Assembly (NCBI GenBank): GCA_948467735.1
Contig: CAOKFN010000045.1
Span: 1-39,330, forward strand
Origin: an uncultured bacterium
Lineage (GTDB): Bacteria; Bacillota; Clostridia; Lachnospirales; Lachnospiraceae
Length of the DNA: 39,330 bases
Direction: 5' to 3'
Positions within the stretch are counted from its first letter, which is position 1; each line of letters starts with the position of its first letter. The notes under the pieces were generated by a model, which worked only from the letters and a program-made list of their open reading frames with translations, made no database searches and was not told the origin of the DNA. A program made the translations under genes and the position numbers. Of this stretch, positions 23,655 through 32,091 are shown piece after piece.

Positions 23655-24335
23655 ATGGATAAAAGGAAGTCGGGATGCGGAACATATCTGATAGTATGGA
23701 TTGCTGCGACAGTGGTTGTGGGAGCGATTCTGGCAATGGTTCTTAAGGGAATTAATGAGACAGGGCAAAGCGATCAAACTATACTTTCCACATCGATGGC
23801 AATTGGATATCTGGCGACAATTATCTTATATGTCATTAGGAAGGCAAGTGCGGGAATTAAGGCGTCAATGGAAAAAAGAATACATCAGGAAAACGGAATC
23901 AGCAGATATCAAGGAATTCTCCATGTAGGAGGCCTTGACGCGCCGGAAAACTGTAGGGCGGCGTTTGTATTATCTCCGGACACTCTAATGGTGACATGCG
24001 GAGTGCGCGAACATATTTTAAAGATTAGAGAAATCAAAAGCGTAGAATTTCGATATGACGTTAATGAAACCAAATATATGCAGAGCCATTTGAGGCTGGG
24101 GCTCGTTGGGGCGTTAATGGCTGGGGATAGTGAATCAATTTTTGGTTGTGAGCCGACGACAAAAACGAAGCGTGATGCGATAGGGTATGCGATTATTTTT
24201 TATGAAGATTCTTACGGGGAATTACACAATTTCTTGTTAAAAGACGAAGCTGTCAATACATTTGCATGCGCCAAGCTGGTTGACGCCTTGAAGCCAAGGG
24301 TATATGAACAAATACATGAAAGGATTGTATTGTGA
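23655..24335 (+). CDS. Membrane protein with PH-like domain, paralogue 1 (moron)
   Basis: This 226-residue protein has an N-terminal CGTYLIVWIAATVVVGAILAM segment and a second hydrophobic stretch (IGYLATIILYVI), a basic linker, then a beta-rich domain: GLDAPENCRAAFVLSPDTLMVTCG, REIKSVEFRYDVNE and YAIIFYEDSYGELHNFLLKDEAVNTFACAKLVDALKP. The layout is that of a membrane-anchored PH-like/GRAM-like domain, but the family is not firmly recognised. It has its own promoter and terminator and separates two tail genes that are normally adjacent, which is the definition of a moron. Paralogue 2 follows in tandem. Immunity, envelope sensing and host fitness are all open. Confidence 0.68.
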   Translation: MDKRKSGCGTYLIVWIAATVVVGAILAMVLKGINETGQSDQTILSTSMAIGYLATIILYVIRKASAGIKASMEKRIHQENGISRYQGILHVGGLDAPENCRAAFVLSPDTLMVTCGVREHILKIREIKSVEFRYDVNETKYMQSHLRLGLVGALMAGDSESIFGCEPTTKTKRDAIGYAIIFYEDSYGELHNFLLKDEAVNTFACAKLVDALKPRVYEQIHERIVL

Positions 24336-24431
24336 TAAAAGCTGTCAGTCTTTTTCCGGGCGGCTGAATGCAGGCGTACCTGAAAAACCAAGCGTCTTAT
24401 CTCAGGATAAAAATACATAGTTTGGATCAGC

Positions 24432-24463
24432 AAAATGTCCTTCCGGCGGGAGGGGCATTTTTT
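24432..24463 (+). terminator. Terminator of moron gene 1
   Basis: AAAATGTCCTTCC, a GGCG loop and GGAGGGGCATTTT form a 13-bp stem with G-U pairs, followed by T. The same hairpin type ends moron gene 2. Confidence 0.65.
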
Positions 24464-24500
24464 GCTGGGGAAAATGGGGAGGGAGAAGGGACTGTTCATA

Positions 24501-24529
24501 ATGACAAATTTCAGGCAGTGTGGTATACT
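24501..24529 (+). promoter_or_regulatory. Promoter of the second membrane-protein moron gene
   Basis: ATGACA (24501-24506), a 17-bp spacer and TATACT (24524-24529). Confidence 0.55.
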
Positions 24530-24579
24530 GCTTTCATATTAGTGGACTGAGTATACATAAATGCAGGGTGGGAGCGGAA

Positions 24580-25263
24580 ATGGATAAAAAGAAGGCAGGG
24601 TGTGGAACATACCTGACAGGGTTCATAGTATGGATGGCGGCAACAGCAATCGTGGGTGTGGTTCTCACGAAAAATAGTGAGATAGGACAGCCGATTTTGG
24701 CTCTTGTATCAGAGGGAATCGGACTTTTGGCGGTATTTATTTTCATTGCCATTAAGAAGGGAAGCGTGGGAATTAAGGCGTTTATGGAGAAAAGAGGGCA
24801 GAGGGAGGAGGATCGGGCAAACAGAATCAGCAGATATTATGGAATTCTCCATGCGGATGGTCTGGATGTGCCGGAAAACTGCAAGGCGGCGTGTATATTA
24901 TCTCCGGGTACTTTTACGGTGGTTTGTGGGGCGCGTGAATTTATTTTAATGATGAATAGGTTCAAAAGAGTAGAATTTCGGCAGGATGTTGATGAAATGA
25001 AATATAGGAACAGCCGTCTGAAGAGGGGAATTGATGAAGCGTCGATGTCCGGGGAGATTTCTGTGATTCTGGGTCCTGCGCCGACGAAAAAAAGAAAGCG
25101 TGACGTGATAGGGTACGCGATTATTTTTTATGAAGATTCCCAAGGGGAATTACAAAGCTTCTTGTTAAAAGACGAAGCTGTCAATACATTTGCATGCGCC
25201 AAGCTGGTTGACGCCTTGAAGCCAAGGACGCCTGAACAAACACGAGGGGGGATTGAATTGTGA
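24580..25263 (+). CDS. Membrane protein with PH-like domain, paralogue 2 (moron)
   Basis: This 227-residue close paralogue of 23655-24335 carries CGTYLTGFIVWMAATAIVGVVL and IGLLAVFIFIAIKKG hydrophobic segments, then GLDVPENCKAACILSPGTFTVVCG and a nearly identical C-terminus (LLKDEAVNTFACAKLVDALKPR). The ATG at 24580 is chosen because an earlier in-frame ATG (24520) overlaps the promoter; GGGAGCGG precedes it. Gene, promoter and terminator are all duplicated as a unit. The C-terminal 90 bp are almost unchanged between copies while the middle has diverged, suggesting either gene conversion or constraint on the C-terminus. Function is unknown. Confidence 0.68.
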   Translation: MDKKKAGCGTYLTGFIVWMAATAIVGVVLTKNSEIGQPILALVSEGIGLLAVFIFIAIKKGSVGIKAFMEKRGQREEDRANRISRYYGILHADGLDVPENCKAACILSPGTFTVVCGAREFILMMNRFKRVEFRQDVDEMKYRNSRLKRGIDEASMSGEISVILGPAPTKKRKRDVIGYAIIFYEDSQGELQSFLLKDEAVNTFACAKLVDALKPRTPEQTRGGIEL

Positions 25264-25373
25264 TAAAAGCTGCCGGTAATTTCCCGGGCGGCTGAGTGCA
25301 GGTACGCGCAAAAAGCACACAAGGAAGTCCAAGCGCCTCAGCGCAGAATAAAAAATACATAGTTCGGATCAAC

Positions 25374-25408
25374 AGAATGTCTTTCCCAGCCGGAAGGGCA
25401 TTCTTTTT
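25374..25408 (+). terminator. Terminator of moron gene 2
   Basis: AGAATGTCTTTCC, a CAGCC loop and GGAAGGGCATTCT pair over 13 bp with two G-U wobbles, then run into T residues. Confidence 0.7.
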
Positions 25409-25556
25409 ATGCGCAGAACCATGAAGAAATATGCCATGAAAGCGTCGCATAGGCTGCGCGGCGGGCAGGGGAAGTTCCTGCTTGATTGGTATGTTGCTGA
25501 TGAAGGAAAAAATTCGCAAAAGGCTTGACATGACAGGAAGGAGGAAGGCAAATCAG

Positions 25557-26537
25557 GTGGATATTGAACTTTTGATCGGAAATGAGGACGGTACAAAAAT
25601 CTATGCCCCGGCGGTGGAAGAGGGGATTGAGTGGACTACGGAGCGGCAGGGCGCGCCCGGAAAGCTGACGTTCAAGGTGTTAAAGGATGATGTGCTTGAT
25701 TTCTCGGAGGGCAGCCCGGTGAGGCTTAGGGTGGACGGGGATGAAATTTTCTTCGGCTTTGTGTTCAAGCAGCAGAGGTCAAAGGAGCAGATAATCAGCG
25801 TTACCGCCTATGACCAGCTGCGGTATCTGAAGAATAAAGATACGATTACGTATGAAAATAAGACCGCGGATCAGTTGCTGCAGATGATCGCCGCGGATTA
25901 TGGGATGAATGCGGGGGTACTGGAGCATACGGGTTATGTCATCGGCTCAAGGGTGGAGGAAAACACTTCCCTATTTGAGATGGTGCAGAATGCCCTTGAC
26001 CTGACCTTGCAGAATACCGGAGAACTGTTCGTCCTGTATGACGATTTCGGAAAGCTGGCCTTAAAGCATCTGTCCTCCATGGCGGTGGGAAGTCCGGGGG
26101 CTTATCTCATGGTGGATGAAGAAACCTGTGAAACCTTTGATTACACTTCCTCCATTGACGACAATACCTTTGCCAAAATCAAACTGACCTATGACAATGA
26201 GGATACCGGATTCAGGGAGGTTTATATTGCGAAGGATTCCGAAAACCTGAACAGATGGGGCGTCCTGCAGTATTTTGACACCCTGAAAAAAGGAGAAAAC
26301 GGTCAGGCGAAGGCGGACGCCCTTCTGAGGCTGTACAATAAAAAGACCCGAAGCCTGAAGCTGACCAATGTGCTGGGGGACAACAGGGTGCGGGCCGGGA
26401 GCATGATTGCGGTGAATCTGAATCTGGGGGATATGCAGATCATGAATTTCATGCTGGTGGAAAGCTGTAAGCACAGCTATAAGGAAAGCGAGCACTGGAT
26501 GGATTTGACGCTGAGGGGAGGTGAATTTATTGGCTGA
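25557..26537 (+). CDS. XkdQ-like baseplate hub protein (cassette 2)
   Basis: This 326-residue protein matches XkdQ in length and layout: VDIELLIGNEDGTKIYAPAVEEGIEWTTERQGAPGKLTF, FGFVFKQQRSKEQIISVTAYDQLRYLKNKDTITYENKTADQLL and a C-terminal RVRAGSMIAVNLNLGDMQI. The GTG at 25557 is chosen because homologues begin with this strand and AAGG lies 8 bp upstream within an AAGGAGGAAGG tract; the frame is open back to 25482. It is the counterpart of 8253-9476 but without the SH3-like extension. Its end overlaps the next gene by 8 bp. Confidence 0.88.
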   Translation: MDIELLIGNEDGTKIYAPAVEEGIEWTTERQGAPGKLTFKVLKDDVLDFSEGSPVRLRVDGDEIFFGFVFKQQRSKEQIISVTAYDQLRYLKNKDTITYENKTADQLLQMIAADYGMNAGVLEHTGYVIGSRVEENTSLFEMVQNALDLTLQNTGELFVLYDDFGKLALKHLSSMAVGSPGAYLMVDEETCETFDYTSSIDDNTFAKIKLTYDNEDTGFREVYIAKDSENLNRWGVLQYFDTLKKGENGQAKADALLRLYNKKTRSLKLTNVLGDNRVRAGSMIAVNLNLGDMQIMNFMLVESCKHSYKESEHWMDLTLRGGEFIG

Positions 26538-26973
26538 TGCAGTCAGATTGCTGAGCGAGATAAAAAGGGCGGCGGTGGATGCGGTGGAGGCGTCCAAGCC
26601 CGTAAATGTGTATTTTGGAGAGGTCAAAACGGTGAAGCCGCTGACCATTAATGTGGAGCAGAAAATGATTTTAAATGAATCCCAGCTGATTCTGACTAGG
26701 AATGTGACGAATTTTCTGACCATGGCCATGGTGAACTGGGAATCGGAGGAGGAAGCGGACGGACATTTTCATGAGGTAAGCCTGAGCGGGCTGGATGGGG
26801 AGGCCGTGGAAGGAAGGACGGAGGCGCCTTCAAAAAAGCATACCCATATGGTCGCAGGGCAGAAACAGATTATGATACAGAACGGATTGGAAGCAGGGGA
26901 CAGGGTGATCCTGCTCCGGCAGCAGGAGGGGCAGAAATTTATTGTCCTTGACAGAATAGGAGGCAGAGGATGA
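26530..26973 (+). CDS. XkdR-like (DUF2577) baseplate protein (cassette 2)
   Basis: This 147-residue protein has LLSEIKRAAVDAVEASKPVNVYFGEVKTVKPLTINVEQK, a His-containing loop (HFHEVSLSG; KKHTHMV) and the C-terminal GDRVILLRQQEGQKFIVLDRIG, typical of DUF2577. The TTG at 26530 is chosen because GGGGAGGTG lies 7 bp before it; a GTG at 26521 is part of that ribosome site. It overlaps both neighbours and ends in ATGA, so the baseplate genes are translationally chained. It lacks the Ser/Thr/Glu insert of the cassette 1 homologue. Confidence 0.84.
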   Translation: MADAVRLLSEIKRAAVDAVEASKPVNVYFGEVKTVKPLTINVEQKMILNESQLILTRNVTNFLTMAMVNWESEEEADGHFHEVSLSGLDGEAVEGRTEAPSKKHTHMVAGQKQIMIQNGLEAGDRVILLRQQEGQKFIVLDRIGGRG

Positions 26974-27374
26974 TTCCTTCCACAGCAGGATTTTTGAGAC
27001 AGGATTTTGAGATGAAAGAACGGCCCAGCCTGACCTATCAGATGGACATGGGGGCGGGGCGGGTAAGAGGATACGCGGACGGACTGGAAGCCGTAAAGCA
27101 GGCGGTATACAAAATCATCATGACGGAGCGGTACCAGTATGTCATGTACAGCTGGAATTACGGGATTGAGCTTTTGGATCTTTTCGGGGAGCCTGCGTCC
27201 TATGTGTGTCCGGAACTGAAACGCCGGATATCGGAGGCGCTTCTTGCGGATGACAGAATCAAAGGCGTTGACAATTTTACGTTTGATTTTCTGAAAAAGG
27301 GTGCCGTGCATGTGAAATTTACGGTACATACCGTTTTTGGGGATGTATCGGCGGAAAGAGAGGTGAATTTTTGA
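26970..27374 (+). CDS. XkdS-like (DUF2634, gp25-type) baseplate wedge protein (cassette 2)
   Basis: This 134-residue protein has LTYQMDMGAGRVRGYADGLEAVKQAVYKII, ERYQYVMYSWNYGIEL and a C-terminal VHVKFTVHTVFGDVSAER, matching the DUF2634 wedge family and aligning end to end with 10093-10500. It connects baseplate to the first sheath ring. Its ATG overlaps the previous stop (ATGA), and its stop overlaps the next ATG by one base. Confidence 0.9.
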   Translation: MIPSTAGFLRQDFEMKERPSLTYQMDMGAGRVRGYADGLEAVKQAVYKIIMTERYQYVMYSWNYGIELLDLFGEPASYVCPELKRRISEALLADDRIKGVDNFTFDFLKKGAVHVKFTVHTVFGDVSAEREVNF

Positions 27375-28585
27375 TGTATGAGAGTGTGACGTATGAGTCC
27401 ATCCTTGAGCGGATGCTGGGGCGGGTGCCGGATCAATTTGACAAGCGGGAGGGCTCGGTTATCTGGGACGCCCAGTCGCCTGCGGCCATCGAGCTGCAGA
27501 TTCTGTATCTTGAGCTGGACGCCATTCTGCGGGAGGCCTACGGCGATACCGCTTCCAGAGAATTTTTGATTCTAAGGTGCGGGGAGAGAGGGATTTATCC
27601 CCGTGAAGCTGCGAAAGCGGTATTGAGGGGGATTTTTGATCCGGAGGATGCGGAGGTTGCGGGGCGGAGGTTCAATATAGGCGACATCAATTATGTGGTG
27701 ATCGGAAAAGCTGTGGGCGGCGGGTATCAGGTGGAGTGCGAGAGGGCCGGGAAAATCGGAAATCAGTTTTTGGGGCCGATGATACCCATAGAATACATCA
27801 AGGGGCTGCGCAGCGCCGAGCTGACGGAGGTTCTTGTCCCCGGGGAGGATGAGGAGGAAACAGAGGAGCTGCGGCAGAGATATTTTGCTTCCTTTCATGA
27901 AAATGCCTTCGGCGGCAACCGGGCGGATTATCTGGAAAAGACCAACGCCATCCCCGGAGTGGGCAGGACGAAGGTGACGAGGGTGTGGAACGGGGATATT
28001 TCCCCGGCGGACATGCTTCCCACAGAGGGCGTGAAAAGCTGGTATGAAGGAATCAGGGACACATTGGACGGGGAAGCGAAAGGCTGGCTGGACTCCATGT
28101 ATCGTGCGGCGGAGGAAAAGAAGCTCACAGTGGGGGGAACGGTGCGTTTGACCATTATTGATTCGCAGTTCGGGCCGGCTTCGGAGGCTTTGGTCCGGAC
28201 GGTTCAGACAGCCATTGATCCGGAAGTGAACGCCGGGGAAGGCTTCGGGCTTGCGCCCATCGGGCATGTGGTGAGGGTGGAGAGCGCGAAGGCAGAAGAG
28301 ATTACTGTGAAAACGGCATTGACCTTTGAGCCGGGGTATGGATGGGGGAATTTACAGAAGCCCATTGAAGAGGCGGTTTCGGCCTATCTGCTGGAGCTTC
28401 GGAAGGAATGGGCGGACTGTGATCGTCTGACGGTCAGGAGAAGCTGGGTCGAGGCCCGGATTCTGGACGTCCCGGGAGTGGCGGACGTTCGGGATACTTT
28501 GATCAACGGCGCGGAGGAGAGCCTGACTCTGGGGCAGTATGAAATTCCTGTGTTTGGAGGTGTGGTACATGACGAGGGAGGTTGA
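27374..28585 (+). CDS. XkdT-like baseplate J protein (cassette 2)
   Basis: This 403-residue baseplate J family protein has YESILERMLGRVPDQFDKREGSVIWDAQSPAAIE, REFLILRCGERGIYPREAAKAVLRG, EEETEELRQRYFASFHENAFGGNRADYLEKTNAIPGVGRTKVTRVW and a C-terminal RSWVEARILDVPGVADVRDTLING. The ATG at 27374 is used rather than the TTG 3 bp before it. It aligns with 10502-11617, sharing the DxREGS-type N-terminus and the NAIPGVGR-type motif. It overlaps the XkdU start by 17 bp. Confidence 0.93.
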   Translation: MYESVTYESILERMLGRVPDQFDKREGSVIWDAQSPAAIELQILYLELDAILREAYGDTASREFLILRCGERGIYPREAAKAVLRGIFDPEDAEVAGRRFNIGDINYVVIGKAVGGGYQVECERAGKIGNQFLGPMIPIEYIKGLRSAELTEVLVPGEDEEETEELRQRYFASFHENAFGGNRADYLEKTNAIPGVGRTKVTRVWNGDISPADMLPTEGVKSWYEGIRDTLDGEAKGWLDSMYRAAEEKKLTVGGTVRLTIIDSQFGPASEALVRTVQTAIDPEVNAGEGFGLAPIGHVVRVESAKAEEITVKTALTFEPGYGWGNLQKPIEEAVSAYLLELRKEWADCDRLTVRRSWVEARILDVPGVADVRDTLINGAEESLTLGQYEIPVFGGVVHDEGG

Positions 28586-29108
28586 GCTTGTCTCTTATCT
28601 GCCGCCGTTTATGGCGGAGTATCAGGAAATCGGCGCGGCGCTTACGGCGGAAAATCCGGAATTTGCCCTTGTGTGGAAGGCCGCGGACCGGGCTTTGAAG
28701 AATGAGTTTATCGATACGGCGGACGAGTACGGCATTGGAAGGTTTGAGAAGCTGCTGGGGATTTTTCCGTCCGGGGAGGATACGCTGGAGGGCAGAAGGG
28801 CGAGGGTGAGGAGCCGATGGTTCAATGCGCTGCCCTATACGATTAGAATGCTGCTTAAGAAGCTGCAGATTGTGTGCCAAGATACGGATTTTGTGCTGGA
28901 ATATGACTTTGAAAGCGGCTATACATTGAGGCTGGATACAAAGCTGGAGCGGTTCGGCGGCGTGGACGAAGCGGAGAAGGTTCTGGATGCGGTGGTGCCC
29001 TGCGGCATAAGGATTGAGGGCAGGAACAGGATTGACGCTAATGCAGGAGGGACAGGATATTTTGCGGGAGCGGTATCGTGGGCGGAAATAATTGTAATAT
29101 CGGATTAG
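28569..29108 (+). CDS. XkdU-like (DUF2313) baseplate protein (cassette 2)
   Basis: This 179-residue protein of usual family length has VELVSYLPPFMAEYQEIGAALTAE, FIDTADEYGIGRFEKLLGIFPSGEDTLEGRRARVRSRWFNALPYTIRMLLKKL and a C-terminal LDAVVPCGIRIEGRN. The ATG at 28569 follows GGAGGTGTGGTAC and lies inside the end of the baseplate J gene. It lacks the 140-residue extension of the cassette 1 homologue. A 158-bp gap without a supported gene separates it from the fibre. Confidence 0.87.
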   Translation: MTREVELVSYLPPFMAEYQEIGAALTAENPEFALVWKAADRALKNEFIDTADEYGIGRFEKLLGIFPSGEDTLEGRRARVRSRWFNALPYTIRMLLKKLQIVCQDTDFVLEYDFESGYTLRLDTKLERFGGVDEAEKVLDAVVPCGIRIEGRNRIDANAGGTGYFAGAVSWAEIIVISD

Positions 29109-29266
29109 CGGATATGGCTTAAATTCAGGTTAGCGGGGATGACTGCGATATTAGATTAGCAGAAATGCATTATGCTGGCTGTTGATGCAATTCTGGTTTT
29201 GCGGCAGGGGAAAAATAGTTATGGCGTTTGCTATAGATTAAAATGTTAGATAAATGGAGGAGCAGA

Positions 29267-31489
29267 ATGGCAGAGTTTTCTAAATTGAAAATGACGGAGA
29301 GAGGGAAAGAGCTGTTAAACAATGGGATGCTGGCGGAGGATTCTCTGGAATTTACGCGGGCGGTGCTGTCAGCCCATGTATATGCGGAGGAAGAGCTGGG
29401 GGCTTTGGAGAGTCTTGAGGAGGTATGGCGCGGGATTCCTGTCAGAAGTACTACCGTGGAAAAGGGAGCCGTGACCGTGGATTTCATGGTCAGCAATGAA
29501 AATATGGAAAGCGGGCATTTTATCAGGGCTGTGGGACTGTATGCCAAGGCTGGGGCGGGGGAGGAAGTCTTATTTGTGGCAGCCGTGGAGAAATCGGGGG
29601 GCTGCTATATGCCGGAGCATTCCGAAACGGTTACTTCCCTTCAGGTGAAGCTGAGATTCAGGATTGACAATGCGGAGAGGGTGATGCTTATGGTGGATGC
29701 CGGGGGAACTGCCGCAATGGGGGATGTGCTGGAAGTGCGAAGTCTGGTTCTGGAGGAAGCGGGGCGTGCGGAGACGGCGGAGACGGAGCTGAAGAGGCAG
29801 ATAGAAGCCGAGGTTGGGCGTGCGTCGGAGAGGGAAGCGGCGCTGGAGGATGCAAAGCTGGATAAAGACGGGGACGCATCCGGCGTCACGGTGGATTTCC
29901 AGCCTTCAAAACAGCCGGGGCCGCCGGAACCGCTGCAGCCCGGCGGGACGCTGGGGGAGCAGTTTGGAAGGCTGGCAAAGGCGGTTTCAGACCTTGTCGG
30001 CCACCTTGAGGACGGGGGAAATCCCCATAAGACTACGAAGGCGCAGGTGGGTCTCGGGAACGCCGATAACACAGCGGACATGGACAAGCCTGTGTCCGCC
30101 GCCCAGCAGGAGGCTCTTGACGCGCTCTACGCCCAGATGGCGGCTTACGCGGACAAAAAGACGGCAGACCTGATTAACGGCGCGCCCTCCACACTGGACA
30201 CGCTGGGGGAGATAGCAGAGGCCATGGGGGAAAATGCGGATGTTGTGTCGGCGCTGGAGGCGGCCATAGGGACGAAGGCGGACGCGGCGGAATTTGACAG
30301 CCATGTGAAGGATAAGACGGCGCATGTGACGGAGGCGGAGAAGCAGGAATGGAACAATAAGCTGTCCACAGCCGGGGGCAACATAGCCGGAAGCCTCAGC
30401 GTTTCGGGAGAAATCGGCGCCGGAAGCAGGGCGCGGCTCTGGACGGATTGTGAGGGAGGAAATCTTCAGATCCAGACATCGGACGGAACAAAGTGGGAAA
30501 TAGACGCGTTTAACGGAAACCTCAGGATTTTTAATTACGAAAACGGCAGTACAAACGGAATTGTAATAGACAAACTCGGGCATGTGACATTTCCATGTGA
30601 TGCGTGGGCGGGGACATTCTACGGGAATTTGAGCGGGAGAGCGGAAGTAGCTAATACAGCAAAGGAAGCCAATTCACTGCGTATTGGTGGCGGTGATTCA
30701 ATGGAATTTGTGGATCCGTGGATGATAAAGTACGCTCCTGAGGTAAACAGTGATCCATTTTGCTTAAAAGTTTTGGATGATATAGTCTATTGGGATGCAG
30801 ACCATCAGGAAGGAGCAGATTATAATTTTAAATATGGTAGTTTTTATGCCGAAGGGCTGGGAGACTACGGGCAGCCTAATCTGGGAGAGTCCTTCTGTAA
30901 GTGGAAATCCGTCTATGTGCAGAGCGGCACAATCCAGACCTCAGACCGCACCAAGAAAAAGGAGATAAAACCTCTTGATGATGAATTGACCAAGAAATTC
31001 ATTATGGGTTTAACCCCGTCGTCATACAGCATGACAGACGGTACATCTGGCCGGACGCACTGGGGGATGATAGCACAGGACATTGAGGCGCTGATGGCAG
31101 AACTTGGAATGACATCCATGGATTTCGCCGGATTTATCAAATCGTCCAGAGTCGAATATGAGGAAATCGAAGAGGAAACTGGAGCGGTTGGTGGGAATGG
31201 AAGTTCGGCGCAACGGAAGAGGAAGCGCAGAAAAGAAAGGATTGTGGAGGGCGAATACGACTACTCGCTGAGGTACGATGAATTTATCGCGCCGATCATC
31301 CGGATGGTGCAGATCCAGCAGGATGAAATTAACGGGCTGAAAAGGGAAAATGACGGATTAAAAGAGCGGCTGGGAAGGATTGAGGAGGCGCTGGGTATCG
31401 GCACGGCCCCCTGCGGCGCCCGGAACACGGCACAGGATGCCGCCCAGAGCGCAGGATCATTCCGGCGGACGGCATGGGATCCGAAATAA
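29267..31489 (+). CDS. Tail fibre with collar N-terminus and S74 chaperone (cassette 2)
   Basis: This 740-residue fibre starts after GGAGGAGCAGA. Residues 1-150 form a tail-collar (DUF3751-like) domain (FSKLKMTERGKELLNNGML; FTRAVLSAHVYAEEEL). A helical stretch follows, then the about 100-residue module also found in the cassette 1 fibre (GLGNADNTADMDKPVSAAQQ to TAHVTEAEKQEWN). A beta-rich receptor region leads to the Peptidase S74 chaperone starting TSDRTKKKEIK, with the canonical Ser-Asp. The chaperone contains a basic insertion (QRKRKRRKE) and ends in a coiled coil and a Cys/Ala-rich tail. It probably determines which cells cassette 2 particles bind. It has no collagen repeats, unlike fibre 1. 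Confidence 0.88.
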   Translation: MAEFSKLKMTERGKELLNNGMLAEDSLEFTRAVLSAHVYAEEELGALESLEEVWRGIPVRSTTVEKGAVTVDFMVSNENMESGHFIRAVGLYAKAGAGEEVLFVAAVEKSGGCYMPEHSETVTSLQVKLRFRIDNAERVMLMVDAGGTAAMGDVLEVRSLVLEEAGRAETAETELKRQIEAEVGRASEREAALEDAKLDKDGDASGVTVDFQPSKQPGPPEPLQPGGTLGEQFGRLAKAVSDLVGHLEDGGNPHKTTKAQVGLGNADNTADMDKPVSAAQQEALDALYAQMAAYADKKTADLINGAPSTLDTLGEIAEAMGENADVVSALEAAIGTKADAAEFDSHVKDKTAHVTEAEKQEWNNKLSTAGGNIAGSLSVSGEIGAGSRARLWTDCEGGNLQIQTSDGTKWEIDAFNGNLRIFNYENGSTNGIVIDKLGHVTFPCDAWAGTFYGNLSGRAEVANTAKEANSLRIGGGDSMEFVDPWMIKYAPEVNSDPFCLKVLDDIVYWDADHQEGADYNFKYGSFYAEGLGDYGQPNLGESFCKWKSVYVQSGTIQTSDRTKKKEIKPLDDELTKKFIMGLTPSSYSMTDGTSGRTHWGMIAQDIEALMAELGMTSMDFAGFIKSSRVEYEEIEEETGAVGGNGSSAQRKRKRRKERIVEGEYDYSLRYDEFIAPIIRMVQIQQDEINGLKRENDGLKERLGRIEEALGIGTAPCGARNTAQDAAQSAGSFRRTAWDPK

Positions 31490-31525
31490 AAGCCGGAAAA
31501 CCAGCAGGGGGGAGGCGGAGAAACA

Positions 31526-31657
31526 ATGGCGGAAATCAGGGCCGGGCCCTCCGGCAGAAGGAAACGAAAAAAGGACGGAAGCCCCGGGCATGGACGAATA
31601 CAGCCTATGCGCGGGGTTTCTGCGTACTCTCAAAAAGAAAGGAAAGAAGAACAATGA
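31526..31657 (+). CDS. Possible small basic protein coupled to the holin
   Basis: This 43-codon frame begins MAEIRAGPSGRRKRKKDG after GGAGGCGGAGAAACA, and its TGA overlaps the holin ATG (ATGA). The product is strongly basic with no recognised domain. The good ribosome site and stop-start overlap suggest translational coupling to the holin, but another frame is also open over part of the stretch, so this is uncertain. Confidence 0.3.
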   Translation: MAEIRAGPSGRRKRKKDGSPGHGRIQPMRGVSAYSQKERKEEQ

Positions 31658-32091
31658 AGGTTAAAATTTTATCTCTCATCGGATGCGCGGGAAGCCTCAT
31701 AGCATCCCTTTTCGGCGGCTGGGACGCCGCCCTTACAACGCTGCTGCTGTTCATGGGCGCGGACTACGTCACCGGGCTGATTGTGGCCGGAGTGTTCCAT
31801 GCCAGCAAAAAGACGCAGACCGGGACGCTGGAAAGCCATGCCGGATGGAAGGGACTGTGCAGAAAGGGGGTCACGCTTCTGATCGTGCTTGCGGCCTGCC
31901 GTCTGGATCTGATCATGGGGGCCAGCTTCATCCGGGACGCCGTGGTAATTGCATTTATCACAAATGAGACAATCAGCATTATTGAAAACGCCGGGCTGAT
32001 GGGAATACCGATTCCTCCGGTGGTCATAAGGGCGGTGGAAGTGCTGAAAAAGAAAGCGGAAGCGGAAAGGGGGGAAAGGGGAAATGAGTAA
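31654..32091 (+). CDS. Phage holin, TcdE/toxin-secretion holin family
   Basis: This 145-residue protein matches the clostridial phage_holin_4 family: N-terminal ILSLIGCAGSLIASLFGGWDAAL, the conserved LLLFMGADYVTGLIVAG, a basic loop GWKGLCRKG, VTLLIVLAACRLDLIMG and the C-terminal ITNETISIIENAGLMGIPIPPVV. It would open the membrane to release lysin, and hence particles, by lysis. The ATG at 31654 follows AAAGGAAAGAAG. Its end overlaps the lysin start by 8 bp. It is the only holin, so it must serve both cassettes. Confidence 0.92.
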   Translation: MKVKILSLIGCAGSLIASLFGGWDAALTTLLLFMGADYVTGLIVAGVFHASKKTQTGTLESHAGWKGLCRKGVTLLIVLAACRLDLIMGASFIRDAVVIAFITNETISIIENAGLMGIPIPPVVIRAVEVLKKKAEAERGERGNE

